Source: Salegentibacter salinarum
Lineage (GTDB): Bacteria; Bacteroidota; Bacteroidia; Flavobacteriales; Flavobacteriaceae
Length of the DNA stretch: 64,000 bases
Reading direction: 5' to 3'
NCBI RefSeq assembly: GCF_900168115.1
Contig: NZ_FUZC01000001.1
Location: forward strand, 310,001 to 374,000
Of the stretch, positions 1 through 8,274 are shown piece by piece; positions within the stretch are counted from its first letter, which is position 1; every line of letters starts with the position of its first letter. Below the pieces are notes generated by a model. It searched no databases and was not told the DNA's origin. It saw nothing but the letters and a program-made list of their open reading frames with translations. The position numbers were made by a program, and so were the translations under genes.

Positions 1-2424
1 GCGATAAAATTCAGGCGCATTATCAAACAACTGGTTTGTTGCCCCGTGAATAATCCCGTCTTCTGTGGGGATATTACCGACTTCATTTTCATTATAAGCA
101 CCGTTTACACTAACATTATAACTAAAATCACCGTGACTTTTTCCGTAACCAATTGCGAGCTCTATACCTCTGTTAGTTACATCTCCTCCATTGATAAAAG
201 GTGCATCTGCACCGGCGGTAGCCAGAATTGGAGCTCTAATTAACCAATCTCTTGTAGTCTTATTATAAAGATCCAGGTTTATATTCAGGCTATTGTTAAA
301 AAGCCTTGCATCCAGACCAATATTAGCTTGCTCAGAAGTTTCCCATTGCAGATCAGGATTTGCAAGTCTGCTTGGATACGCACCAGGTGTTAGCACGCCT
401 TCTTCATCTCCGAAATTATAGTTAGTATTGGCAAAGGTAATTGGTGCCAGGTATTGGAATGCTCCTGCGTTTTGATTACCTACCTGTCCCCAACTTGCTC
501 GAAATTTAAGAAAGCTGATCGTTTCGGAATCTATTAGAAAATCTTCTTCGGAAGCAATCCAACCGGCAGATATAGATGGGAAATAACCCCATCGATTGCC
601 CTGCCCAAAGTTTGAGGATCCATCTGCCCTAAAGGTGGCATTTATTAAATATTTATCCAGGTAGCTATAATTTAACCTGCCAAAGTAAGACATGCGTTTA
701 TTTTCGGCATTTGGCCCACCGCCAATTTGAATTTGTGAAGCATCTGAATTATTTAGGGCATTATCTAACCAACTATGTTTTAAATCGTTAAAAATTAGAT
801 CTACATTACTCCCATCCATATAAGTTCCCTTGTAAGAATAGGCTTCACTACCTAACAAAACTTCAAATTCGTGATCTTCAAATAGATTAAAATCATAGGT
901 TAATAAGTTATTCCACAATAAGGAATGTCCTTTACTTTGAGACTGATATACTCTATCCCTGTTTCTAAATGAATAAACCGATAGTTGATAAATAGGCTGG
1001 TAAGAATGGCCTTCTGACGCAAAATAGTCTAACCCAAGGCTGGTTCTGAATTTTAAGTTGTCCAGAATTTGAATTTCAGCATAAACATTTCCCAGTAATT
1101 TTTGATTGTTGCTCTCGTTCTGATTGTTATAAACCATAGAAGCATAAGGGTTAGCCCACTGGGTTAACCAGGGATCAGAATCATTGGAAGTATCATAATA
1201 ATCACCTTCTTCATTATACATTGGAACTAATGAAGGCACCCCAAAAGCATTACGAAGGGTATTGCTATATTGATTTCCCACGCTTACGCCATTACTATTT
1301 ATATAAGCGAAAGTCAGGTTTTCTCCAAAAGTTATAAGTCCATCATATAATTTATGTTCTGAATTTAACCGAAAGTTGATTCTCTCATAATTGGAAAGGT
1401 CTTTCCCCCCCACAACACCTTCATCTCCAGTATAGGCAAGAGAAGATGAGAAAGTAGAAGTCTCACTTCCGCCAGAGAAGCTTAATGTATAATTTTCGGT
1501 TATTGCATTGTCTACAAACATCTCATCCATCCAATTGGTTCCTTCTCCCAATTCTGCAATTTCCTCATTACTGAAAAATCGCTGACTTCCGGAATTCAAA
1601 GCGGCTTCATTTATAATTGTTGCGTATTCACGGGAGTCTAATAAATCTATTTTATCTGGTACGCTTTGAAATCCATAGTAAGTATCTAAGGTTATTCTTG
1701 AAGTTCCACTCTTCCCACTTTTAGTAGTCACTAAAACTACCCCGTTTGAAGCCTGGGAACCATATATAGCGGCCGAAGCTGCATCTTTAAGTACCGAAAT
1801 AGATTCAATATCGGCATTATTCAAATAAGATATATCTCCTGTAAGAACCCCATCTACTACATACAGAGGAGAATTATCACCGGTAGATCCCATACCTCTA
1901 ATTACAACATCCATTCCTGAACCCGGCTGGCCCGACGTTGAGGTTATTTGCACACCGGGGGTTTGACCCTGCAAAGCCTGTAAAGCATTTGTAGTACTTT
2001 GGTTTTGTATATCATCTCCGTCTACCTGAACGTTTGCCCCGGTAACTAAAGTTCTTCTTTGCGTTCCATATCCTACTACTATCACCTCATCTAATTCAGA
2101 TGAATCAACCTCCATGGAAATATTTAGTTCAGATTGCCCGTTTACCGGAACTTCCTTGGTAGTAAAACCCATGTAGCTAAAAACAAGTACACTATTAGGT
2201 GCAGCTGTAATTTCATAATTTCCGTCGAAATCTGTAGAAGTTCCCTGGTTTGTACCTTGTATTAAAATTGTAACCCCGGGAATAGGTAAACCATCATCGG
2301 CTGAAGTTACGGTTCCTGTTATTATAAGTTCATCTTCCTGTGCCTTCACCGTACCGGTAAAAACTAAAAAAGATAAAATCATTAAAAACAGAAACCTGGA
2401 ATGTTTTTGTAATTTCCTTATCAT
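1..2424 (-). CDS. SusC/RagA-family TonB-dependent receptor (3' end outside window)
   Basis: This is an outer-membrane TonB-dependent transporter of the SusC type. The reading frame is open from an ATG at 2422-2424 down to base 1, giving 808 residues of a protein usually about 1000 long, so the barrel's C-terminus lies outside. The N-terminus is a signal peptide ending near VKAQ. A carboxypeptidase-D-like beta-sandwich follows, recognisable by DDGLPIPGVTILIQG and STDFDGNYEI, then the plug domain with DEVIVVGYGTQRR, GMDVVIRGMGS and DIESISVLKDAASAAIYG. The rest is barrel sequence. A SusD partner would be expected downstream, outside the window. The hybrid sensor-regulator just upstream on the same strand is probably its regulator. 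The substrate cannot be read from the sequence. Confidence 0.95.
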   Translation of the reverse strand, partial: MIRKLQKHSRFLFLMILSFLVFTGTVKAQEDELIITGTVTSADDGLPIPGVTILIQGTNQGTSTDFDGNYEITAAPNSVLVFSYMGFTTKEVPVNGQSELNISMEVDSSELDEVIVVGYGTQRRTLVTGANVQVDGDDIQNQSTTNALQALQGQTPGVQITSTSGQPGSGMDVVIRGMGSTGDNSPLYVVDGVLTGDISYLNNADIESISVLKDAASAAIYGSQASNGVVLVTTKSGKSGTSRITLDTYYGFQSVPDKIDLLDSREYATIINEAALNSGSQRFFSNEEIAELGEGTNWMDEMFVDNAITENYTLSFSGGSETSTFSSSLAYTGDEGVVGGKDLSNYERINFRLNSEHKLYDGLITFGENLTFAYINSNGVSVGNQYSNTLRNAFGVPSLVPMYNEEGDYYDTSNDSDPWLTQWANPYASMVYNNQNESNNQKLLGNVYAEIQILDNLKFRTSLGLDYFASEGHSYQPIYQLSVYSFRNRDRVYQSQSKGHSLLWNNLLTYDFNLFEDHEFEVLLGSEAYSYKGTYMDGSNVDLIFNDLKHSWLDNALNNSDASQIQIGGGPNAENKRMSYFGRLNYSYLDKYLINATFRADGSSNFGQGNRWGYFPSISAGWIASEEDFLIDSETISFLKFRASWGQVGNQNAGAFQYLAPITFANTNYNFGDEEGVLTPGAYPSRLANPDLQWETSEQANIGLDARLFNNSLNINLDLYNKTTRDWLIRAPILATAGADAPFINGGDVTNRGIELAIGYGKSHGDFSYNVSVNGAYNENEVGNIPTEDGIIHGATNQLFDNAPEFYR

Positions 2425-2535
2425 AATTTAATGAATTAAAGTTTAATTATTTCCAACTACCTGAAGTGTCTTCTCTCAAACGTTGTAGTGGTTATTTTCA
2501 ATTTTGAAATGTACCAAAAAGATAAAGTTAGGTAG

Positions 2536-2567
2536 GGGTATAAAATCGTTATGATAAGGGATAAAAT
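2536..2567 (-). promoter_or_regulatory. candidate HTCS-binding direct repeat upstream of susC
   Basis: Read on the minus strand, ATTTTATCCC (2558-2567) and ATTTTATACCC (2536-2546) form a direct repeat 21 bp apart, two helical turns. That spacing suits an AraC-type dimer such as the neighbouring HTCS. A weak -7-like TACATTTC lies a little further downstream. This is seen in sequence only; binding is inferred. Confidence 0.35.
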
Positions 2568-2644
2568 GTTTACACCCATTGAAAAACAATGAGTTATAAA
2601 TGAAGTTTTGCTAAAATTGACTTAATATATTGCAATATAAAAAT

Positions 2645-5600
2645 TTATCGGGGTGTATTTCTTCGAACTTTAGATCTATACTGAGAAGGTAAAATATGGA
2701 ATTGTTTCTTGAAATTCTTAGTGAAATATTTAGGATTATTAAATCCTACTTCAAATGCAATTTCTGAAATAGTAAGATTACTTTTTATCAATAATTCTTT
2801 TCCCCGGCTTAAACGAATATCACGAATTAATTCCTGCGGAGATTTCTCCATTTTAGTTACTAATTTGTTATATAAAAAAGTTCTACTCACTCCTAACTGG
2901 CAGGAAAGACTTTCTACAGAAAATTCGGGATTTCCAATATTTTCTTCTATAACATTTAAAACCCTTCTAATAAATTTTTCTTCCTGAGATTCTATAGTAA
3001 TCTCTTTCTCTTCTATATTGATCTTTTTGGAGTAGGCAGATTGAAAAGCCTTTCGTTGTGCAATAAGATTTTTTACCCGTGATAAGAGCGATTCAAAATT
3101 AAATGGCTTGGTTATATAATCACTAACACCGGTTTTTAGAGCAAAAAGCTTCTTCTCTTCCTGTTTATTTGCCGTAAGAAGTATAAAAGGAATATGTTTT
3201 GTCCTGTTGTCCCGGCGTATTTTTCTACATAAATCTACCCCATTCATTTCGCGCATAGCCCAATCTGAAATTATTAAATCTGGCTGTACAGAAAGCGTCT
3301 TTTTCCATCCTTTTTCCCCATTGGTTGCCACAAATACATCATAGAATTGTTCGAATTCCCTGGTTAAATAATTGAGAAAATCAATATCATCCTCAATGAT
3401 AAGAATTGAAGATACATTTTCCTCAATATCAGATTCTTTTAGGCCAGTGACTTCTTCTTTCCAGTCATTCTTAATTTCCTGCGCCACTTTTTGCTCCTCT
3501 TTAATTATTGGCAAAGGAAGTTGAAGTAAAAATGTTGTTCCAAAACCTTGCTTACTTTCTACTTTAATCTCGCCTTTATAAAGGGCTACATACTCTTTTA
3601 CCAGAGAAAGACCAATGCCACTCCCCGAGGTAGATTTAAAGTTAGGATCATCTACTTTATAAAATCTTTCAAAAATATTTTCCTGGTCTTCTTTAGAAAT
3701 ACCTATACCCGAATCTTTTACCAGAATGTTTAAATCTTTATATTCTGTGCGAGCGCTGTTTTTTACTAAACATTTTATAGTAATTTCCCCTCCTTTGGGT
3801 GTAAATTTAAAGGCGTTAGAAAGTAGGTTAAAAATTATTTTATCTAATTTATCCCTGTCAAAAGAGGTGAAAAAATCTTTTTCTTCTAGCTGTATTTTAT
3901 AATTTATATCCTTTTTTTCTGCCAGGCTCTCAAAGGATTTAGCGCTTTCTTCTATACTTTTTATTATGTTAGCTTTAGAAGTAGCGAGTAAAGATTCATT
4001 TTTAATATTGCCCAAATCCAATACCTGATTAATTAAATTTAAAAGGCGATCTGCATTCTTATTTACTAATTCTAATTGTTCTTTGGTAGCTTGCTGAAGA
4101 GACCTTGTTTTTAATTTTTCAACTATTGCTAAAATTAAAGATAGTGGGGTTTTAAATTCATGACTAATATTGGTGAAGAACCTTATCTTCATAAGGTCCA
4201 TTTTATGTAAATAATCGGCCTCTCTTTTTTCCTGTTCAATTTGAAACTGACGCCTGTGCTTTTCAATAATTCTCTTACGGGCCAAGTAGAGTATCATTAC
4301 AAGCACAAGAAAATAAACCAGGTAAGCATAATAGGTTTGGTACCATGGTGGCAACACTTCAATATTAAGACTGGCAGGATTGTTATTCCAAATTTTGTCA
4401 TTATTAGAAGCTTTTACTAAAAAAGTATAAGTTCCGGGGTCAAGGTTGGTATAGGTCACTTTCCGATTATTACTACCTGTTTCCTGCCAATTCAAATCAA
4501 ACCCATCTAGTTTGTATTTGTAGCTATTTTTAGAAGGCTGGAAAAAATCCAAGGCCGCAAATTCTATTGAGAATAAATTCTCATTATGTTTTAAAGTTAT
4601 ATTAGAAGTTTCATCTATTGATTTATTAAGGATTACCCTGCCATTCACTTCCTGCCTGGGTTTTAAAGACTGATTAAATAAATCAAAAGAGGTAAAGACA
4701 ATTTCAGGTTTATTCTGATTAAAGTTAAAACTATCTGGCAGGAACAAATTGTAACCATTTAAACCACCGGCCAGTATTTCCCCTTTACTTGTTTTAAATA
4801 GTGCATTTGCATTAAAAAGTTTTCCTTGCAAACCGTCTTTATTGTCATAAACCCTAAAATCTGGAAATAATCTACCCGATCCTTCAACCAAAGAATCTTT
4901 ATGGAATTGAATAAGGCCATAAGAGGAACTCAACCAAAGGTCTTCGTTATTGTCTTCAATAATTGCCAGAACATTGGTGCCGGGCAAACCATCATTTTCG
5001 TTGTAATTATAAAAACACGTAGTTGTGGGGTTAAAAAGATCTAAACCATCTTCTGTACCTATCCAAATTAAATCTTTACTATCCCTGTAAATGGAGATAA
5101 TATAGTTACTCCCAATACTATTTTTTTCAGTATCAGAAGATATCCTGGTATGCTTTTGAGTATCGGGATTAAAAACATCTATTCCATTTACTCCACCAAC
5201 CCAAATATTTCCGTCTTTATCTTCAGTAATGGCAGAGATATAACCATCGTTTTGAAGTTGAGTACCTTTATAAACATCGTTTATATGTTGAAATTCATTT
5301 TCATCTTGCCTCAACAAATAAAGCCCGCCTTGTAAAGTCCCGGCCCATAGAATCCCCCTTGAATCTCTGTATAATTCCCAAACACTTTTAACTTCTACTG
5401 AAGATGAATCTGTATTTTTAAACTTAAGTTTTTCAAACTCATTTCCATTATATCTACAAAGGCCACCAAGATAAGTTCCTATCCAGAGATGATTGTTTTC
5501 CTGAAGCAGACTAACAACAATGTCACTACTAATACTCTTAGAGTTTTCGGGTAGGTTTTTATACTGTGTATAAGATTTTTTCTCTCGGTTATATTCAATT

Positions 5601-6781
5601 AAACCGCCACCATTGGTCCCAATCCAAAGATCACCTTCATTATCTTCTGAAAATACATTCACATCGTTAAAAGGAAGACTCTTATCGTCTGAAATCAAGT
5701 TTTCGTAGTTTGGAAACCTTAGAATATTCTCATGATAATAATCTACCCCGTTTTTAAATGTGCCAATCCAAATAATTCCGTCGTAATCTTTATAGAGCGA
5801 AGTAAGACTGTTGTGAGAAAGGCTATTTTCTATTTCTACCTGGTTAAGAATATAAGTAGTTTCGGCTTTCTCTTTATCAATAACCGTAATCCCACCGTGA
5901 TCTGTTGCCACCCAAATTCTGCCATTGGGAGCCACCACAATATCACTTATTAAATTGCTGTTTAATTTGAGTTGAGAAGATTCTTTATCAAAATGTTTAA
6001 ATTCACTTTTTCCCTGATTATAATAAAACATCCCGTGTTCTCCGTATAGGTGAATCCACAAGTCATCATCCTTATCTACAACAAGTTTATATTCCTGCAA
6101 ATCATTATTAAAACGATTATTGAGGAAATCTTCTTTGGCTTTTACCTTTAGAGTATTGCCATCTAATTTTTCCAGGATACCATTGGCGTACAGCACCCAA
6201 AAATCTCCTTCACTATTTTCTTCGAAATCAGAAATTCTAGAAATTGCCAGGCTATTCTCGTTTTTAGAAACATCTATTTGCTCGACTTCTTCATTATTCG
6301 GGTTATACCGTGTTAGTCCCCCATTCGAGTGAATAAACAAAAAATTACCTTTTGAATCCTGTTTGATATTTTCTACTTCTTTTAAAGGGATTCCAAACTT
6401 TTGGAGGATTTTGAATTGATCACTTGAAAAATTACTGGTGGTGGGGTCAAAAATATAAGTGCCCCAGGAGGTTACGGCCCAAATATTTCCAACAGGATCT
6501 TCAAAAATATTACTGTAATTCTTAGAATGAATAGTGAGCGTATCGGCAGGGCGCGGATTAAAAACCTTTACCTCATAGCCATCATACCTGTTTAAACCAG
6601 ATGATGTGCCAATCCACAGAAAACCTTTACTGTCTTTAAAAAAACTATTGATAGATCCGGGAGAAAGCCCGTCTGAAACACTAATATGGGAAAATCTATA
6701 GGCTTCTTTTTCTTCCGGTGATTGTGCGAGCACTACCGGACTAAAAACGTAAGTAAATAATATAATTAGGGCTCGAATCAA
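2645..6781 (-). CDS. hybrid two-component system sensor/response regulator (HTCS)
   Basis: This 1378-residue protein carries a whole signalling pathway in one chain. A signal peptide (about 1-20) leads into a periplasmic sensor of two-component-regulator propeller repeats (about 30-700; repeated LWIGT, GNIWVGG and similar). Then come a Y_Y_Y domain (about 745-810), one membrane helix (about 818-836), and a histidine kinase with ISHEFKTPL (His at about 874) and ATPase boxes NLLSNAFKFTPKGG and GSGIGLSLV. A receiver domain follows (IEDD at about 1130, phospho-acceptor Asp at about 1173 in IISDWAMREM), and finally an AraC-type helix-turn-helix (about 1270-1375). The family senses glycans or breakdown products and activates adjacent susCD genes. 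The start is TTG: an in-frame TAA lies just upstream and no ATG precedes the signal peptide. It sits 220 bp upstream of susC in the same direction. Confidence 0.93.
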   Translation of the reverse strand: MIRALIILFTYVFSPVVLAQSPEEKEAYRFSHISVSDGLSPGSINSFFKDSKGFLWIGTSSGLNRYDGYEVKVFNPRPADTLTIHSKNYSNIFEDPVGNIWAVTSWGTYIFDPTTSNFSSDQFKILQKFGIPLKEVENIKQDSKGNFLFIHSNGGLTRYNPNNEEVEQIDVSKNENSLAISRISDFEENSEGDFWVLYANGILEKLDGNTLKVKAKEDFLNNRFNNDLQEYKLVVDKDDDLWIHLYGEHGMFYYNQGKSEFKHFDKESSQLKLNSNLISDIVVAPNGRIWVATDHGGITVIDKEKAETTYILNQVEIENSLSHNSLTSLYKDYDGIIWIGTFKNGVDYYHENILRFPNYENLISDDKSLPFNDVNVFSEDNEGDLWIGTNGGGLIEYNREKKSYTQYKNLPENSKSISSDIVVSLLQENNHLWIGTYLGGLCRYNGNEFEKLKFKNTDSSSVEVKSVWELYRDSRGILWAGTLQGGLYLLRQDENEFQHINDVYKGTQLQNDGYISAITEDKDGNIWVGGVNGIDVFNPDTQKHTRISSDTEKNSIGSNYIISIYRDSKDLIWIGTEDGLDLFNPTTTCFYNYNENDGLPGTNVLAIIEDNNEDLWLSSSYGLIQFHKDSLVEGSGRLFPDFRVYDNKDGLQGKLFNANALFKTSKGEILAGGLNGYNLFLPDSFNFNQNKPEIVFTSFDLFNQSLKPRQEVNGRVILNKSIDETSNITLKHNENLFSIEFAALDFFQPSKNSYKYKLDGFDLNWQETGSNNRKVTYTNLDPGTYTFLVKASNNDKIWNNNPASLNIEVLPPWYQTYYAYLVYFLVLVMILYLARKRIIEKHRRQFQIEQEKREADYLHKMDLMKIRFFTNISHEFKTPLSLILAIVEKLKTRSLQQATKEQLELVNKNADRLLNLINQVLDLGNIKNESLLATSKANIIKSIEESAKSFESLAEKKDINYKIQLEEKDFFTSFDRDKLDKIIFNLLSNAFKFTPKGGEITIKCLVKNSARTEYKDLNILVKDSGIGISKEDQENIFERFYKVDDPNFKSTSGSGIGLSLVKEYVALYKGEIKVESKQGFGTTFLLQLPLPIIKEEQKVAQEIKNDWKEEVTGLKESDIEENVSSILIIEDDIDFLNYLTREFEQFYDVFVATNGEKGWKKTLSVQPDLIISDWAMREMNGVDLCRKIRRDNRTKHIPFILLTANKQEEKKLFALKTGVSDYITKPFNFESLLSRVKNLIAQRKAFQSAYSKKINIEEKEITIESQEEKFIRRVLNVIEENIGNPEFSVESLSCQLGVSRTFLYNKLVTKMEKSPQELIRDIRLSRGKELLIKSNLTISEIAFEVGFNNPKYFTKNFKKQFHILPSQYRSKVRRNTPR

Positions 6782-6793
6782 GTCGATTATCAG

Positions 6794-6824
6794 GTTTAAA
6801 TTGAATGCATATTACAATTTAAAC
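6794..6824. promoter_or_regulatory. inverted repeat upstream of the HTCS gene
   Basis: GTTTAAATTG (6794-6803) and CAATTTAAAC (6815-6824) are perfect 10-bp inverted arms around an 11-nt spacer, starting 12 bp upstream of the HTCS start codon. It could be an operator or a 5' leader hairpin. No regulator can be assigned. Confidence 0.35.
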
Positions 6825-6925
6825 TTTAAAAAGATAATTCCTAAATCACGAGGCCTGTTTTTTAATATATCTTGAAAAACTACAATTAATTTTTGTTTTT
6901 ATAAATTTCGTTGTACAATTATTAG

Positions 6926-7272
6926 TTAATTTTTGTTTGGTATGTGGCCAATATTAAACAAGCCATCTCCTTTTTTAATTGGTGGATTAAAAACTTTTAT
7001 AAAGTATAAAGCCATCAACAGGTGCATATATAGTTTCAAGTTTGTTTCCGAAGAGATCGGTAACATAACCCAGTTCCATACCTTTCTTTATATAAACCCC
7101 ACTACTTATATTACTATAGAAAAATCCCTCATGGTTACTTTCCACGGTAGTACGCTCAGAAATTAACACCATTTATTTCTTCCCCATTAAAAGAAAAACT
7201 GGTTTGCTGTGCCTGAATTTTAGTAGCTAAACTTAGCGCTATAAGGACTATTATTAATTTAAAATTTTGCAT
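6926..7272 (-). pseudogene. collapsed succinylglutamate desuccinylase/aspartoacylase-like gene
   Basis: Two ends of one secreted protein survive without its middle. From an ATG at 7272 the frame encodes a signal peptide (MQNFKLIIVLIALSLATKIQ, then AQQTSF) and stops after 38 codons. A second frame starting near 7172 carries ERTTVESNHEGFFYSNIS, KKGMELGYVTDLFGN and IYAPVDGFILYK, the C-terminal beta-barrel of the AspA/AstE (M14-like) family. A further shift near 7000 is needed to reach the conserved tail FNPPIKKGDGLFNIG, with its stop at 6926. The zinc-binding catalytic domain, normally more than 200 residues, is missing. The gene therefore has a large internal deletion plus a frameshift and should make no active enzyme. 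The family assignment rests on the C-terminal motif alone. Confidence 0.72.
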
Positions 7273-7329
7273 AAGAGATTTGGAGTGCTGATTATTAAAG
7301 GTCAAACACCCCTATTTTTAGAGTTATAT

Positions 7330-7362
7330 AAATATGGGCTACAAATTTTGTAGCCCATATTT
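7330..7362 (-). terminator. strong hairpin terminator after the metal-uptake operon
   Basis: AAATATGGGCTACAAA and TTTGTAGCCCATATTT are perfect 16-base arms around a single base. In the minus direction the hairpin begins about 15 bp after the DUF4625 gene's stop. Near-perfect symmetry means it could act in both directions. Confidence 0.8.
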
Positions 7363-7377
7363 AATTAATTGTGATCA

Positions 7378-7890
7378 TTAATGGTCGTGGTCATGATCTT
7401 CGTCTTCGTGATCGTCGTGGTCCTCTTCTCCTTCAATATGAAGTTCTAGAAAAGCCTGGGATTCATTCCCAGCCGTATCGGTAACAAACACACCAAAATG
7501 ATAATGTCCCTCACTAATTGGTTGTCCATTAATTTCTGCAGGAACCGGGATATGCATATGAGCTTCATGAATCGTATTTCCTGCTTCAATTTCAAAAACT
7601 TCATTATAACTCCACGGATTATTTTCACTCTCGCTTTGTTTTACAGAGGCGTGGGTATGATCATCAAAAGAATTATGTACTTCCAACTTAAATGAAGCAA
7701 GCTCAACATTATCTGTGAAAATAGCGTCAAAGTGTATTTCTCCTCCAGGAGCAATCTCTTCTTCTTCAACTGGATCGGCTATGCTAATTTCGGGTGCCTG
7801 GGTATCCATATTCGCGTCATCATCTTCACTACAAGAAGTAATTAACAAAGTGGCTGTAATACTGAATAAATAAATTAACCTGGTTTTCAT
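7378..7890 (-). CDS. His-rich DUF4625-type lipoprotein
   Basis: This is a 170-residue secreted lipoprotein with lipobox LLITSC (Cys20) followed by an acidic linker. The body is an Ig-like fold of the DUF4625 kind: QAPEISIADP near the start, then FTDNVELASFKLEVHNSFDD and HYHFGVFVTDTAGNESQ. Histidines occur as DDHTHAS, HEAHMHIP and HYHF, and the tail is an alternating His/Asp/Glu stretch (about 155-170). That composition suggests divalent-metal binding, which is inference. It is the last gene of a leftward operon behind a TonB receptor and a small secreted protein, 36 bp after the latter. A likely role is surface metal capture or hand-over to the receptor. No enzymatic motif is seen. Confidence 0.8.
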   Translation of the reverse strand: MKTRLIYLFSITATLLITSCSEDDDANMDTQAPEISIADPVEEEEIAPGGEIHFDAIFTDNVELASFKLEVHNSFDDHTHASVKQSESENNPWSYNEVFEIEAGNTIHEAHMHIPVPAEINGQPISEGHYHFGVFVTDTAGNESQAFLELHIEGEEDHDDHEDEDHDHDH

Positions 7891-7926
7891 TTTTATAATT
7901 TTATGTGTTCTAAGTGTACTTATATT

Positions 7927-8274
7927 TTAATTTAATAGTGCGGTAAGTACTGTCACGGGAGGACCCCTTAAAAGGAAATTATAATCGGGTTGATGTACAT
8001 AGTTTTCAAGACAGCAAAATTTTATTTTTACTCCCTGCAAATTTGTTTTAATAAACTTTTCACTCCCCGAATTACCAAGAATTGATGGTGAAACCCCGTT
8101 TAAGTGATAGGTACAGGAATGGTATTCAAAATTATTAGATACCTTGATAGTAATTTTTTTGCCGGACTTGTAATTATTATGTGGCACTACCCAATAATGC
8201 AACGCACTCGTAACTTGAGGGATTAGAAACCCCACCAGTAAAAAGATTGTAATATGTATTTTAAACCTGGACAT
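7927..8274 (-). CDS. small secreted His/Cys protein with LRGPP tail
   Basis: This 115-residue protein has a signal peptide ending near VTSA, so it is exported. Its ATG overlaps the stop of the TonB receptor gene by one base (TAATG), which implies translational coupling. Possible metal ligands are ALHYWVVPHNN, HSCTYH and FCCLENYVH. The C-terminal part contains FLLRGPPV. The small protein encoded upstream of the receptor ends in a very similar FQLRAPPA, so the two may be diverged members of one family flanking the receptor. I do not recognise a named domain. A periplasmic or surface metal-binding accessory is my inference from ligands and context. Confidence 0.75.
   Translation of the reverse strand: MSRFKIHITIFLLVGFLIPQVTSALHYWVVPHNNYKSGKKITIKVSNNFEYHSCTYHLNGVSPSILGNSGSEKFIKTNLQGVKIKFCCLENYVHQPDYNFLLRGPPVTVLTALLN

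Noticed and set aside
6987-7172. A 61-residue stand-alone gene
   Set aside because: It is only the C-terminal piece of an AspA/AstE-like protein, with its signal peptide in another frame upstream and its tail in another frame downstream; treated as one pseudogene.
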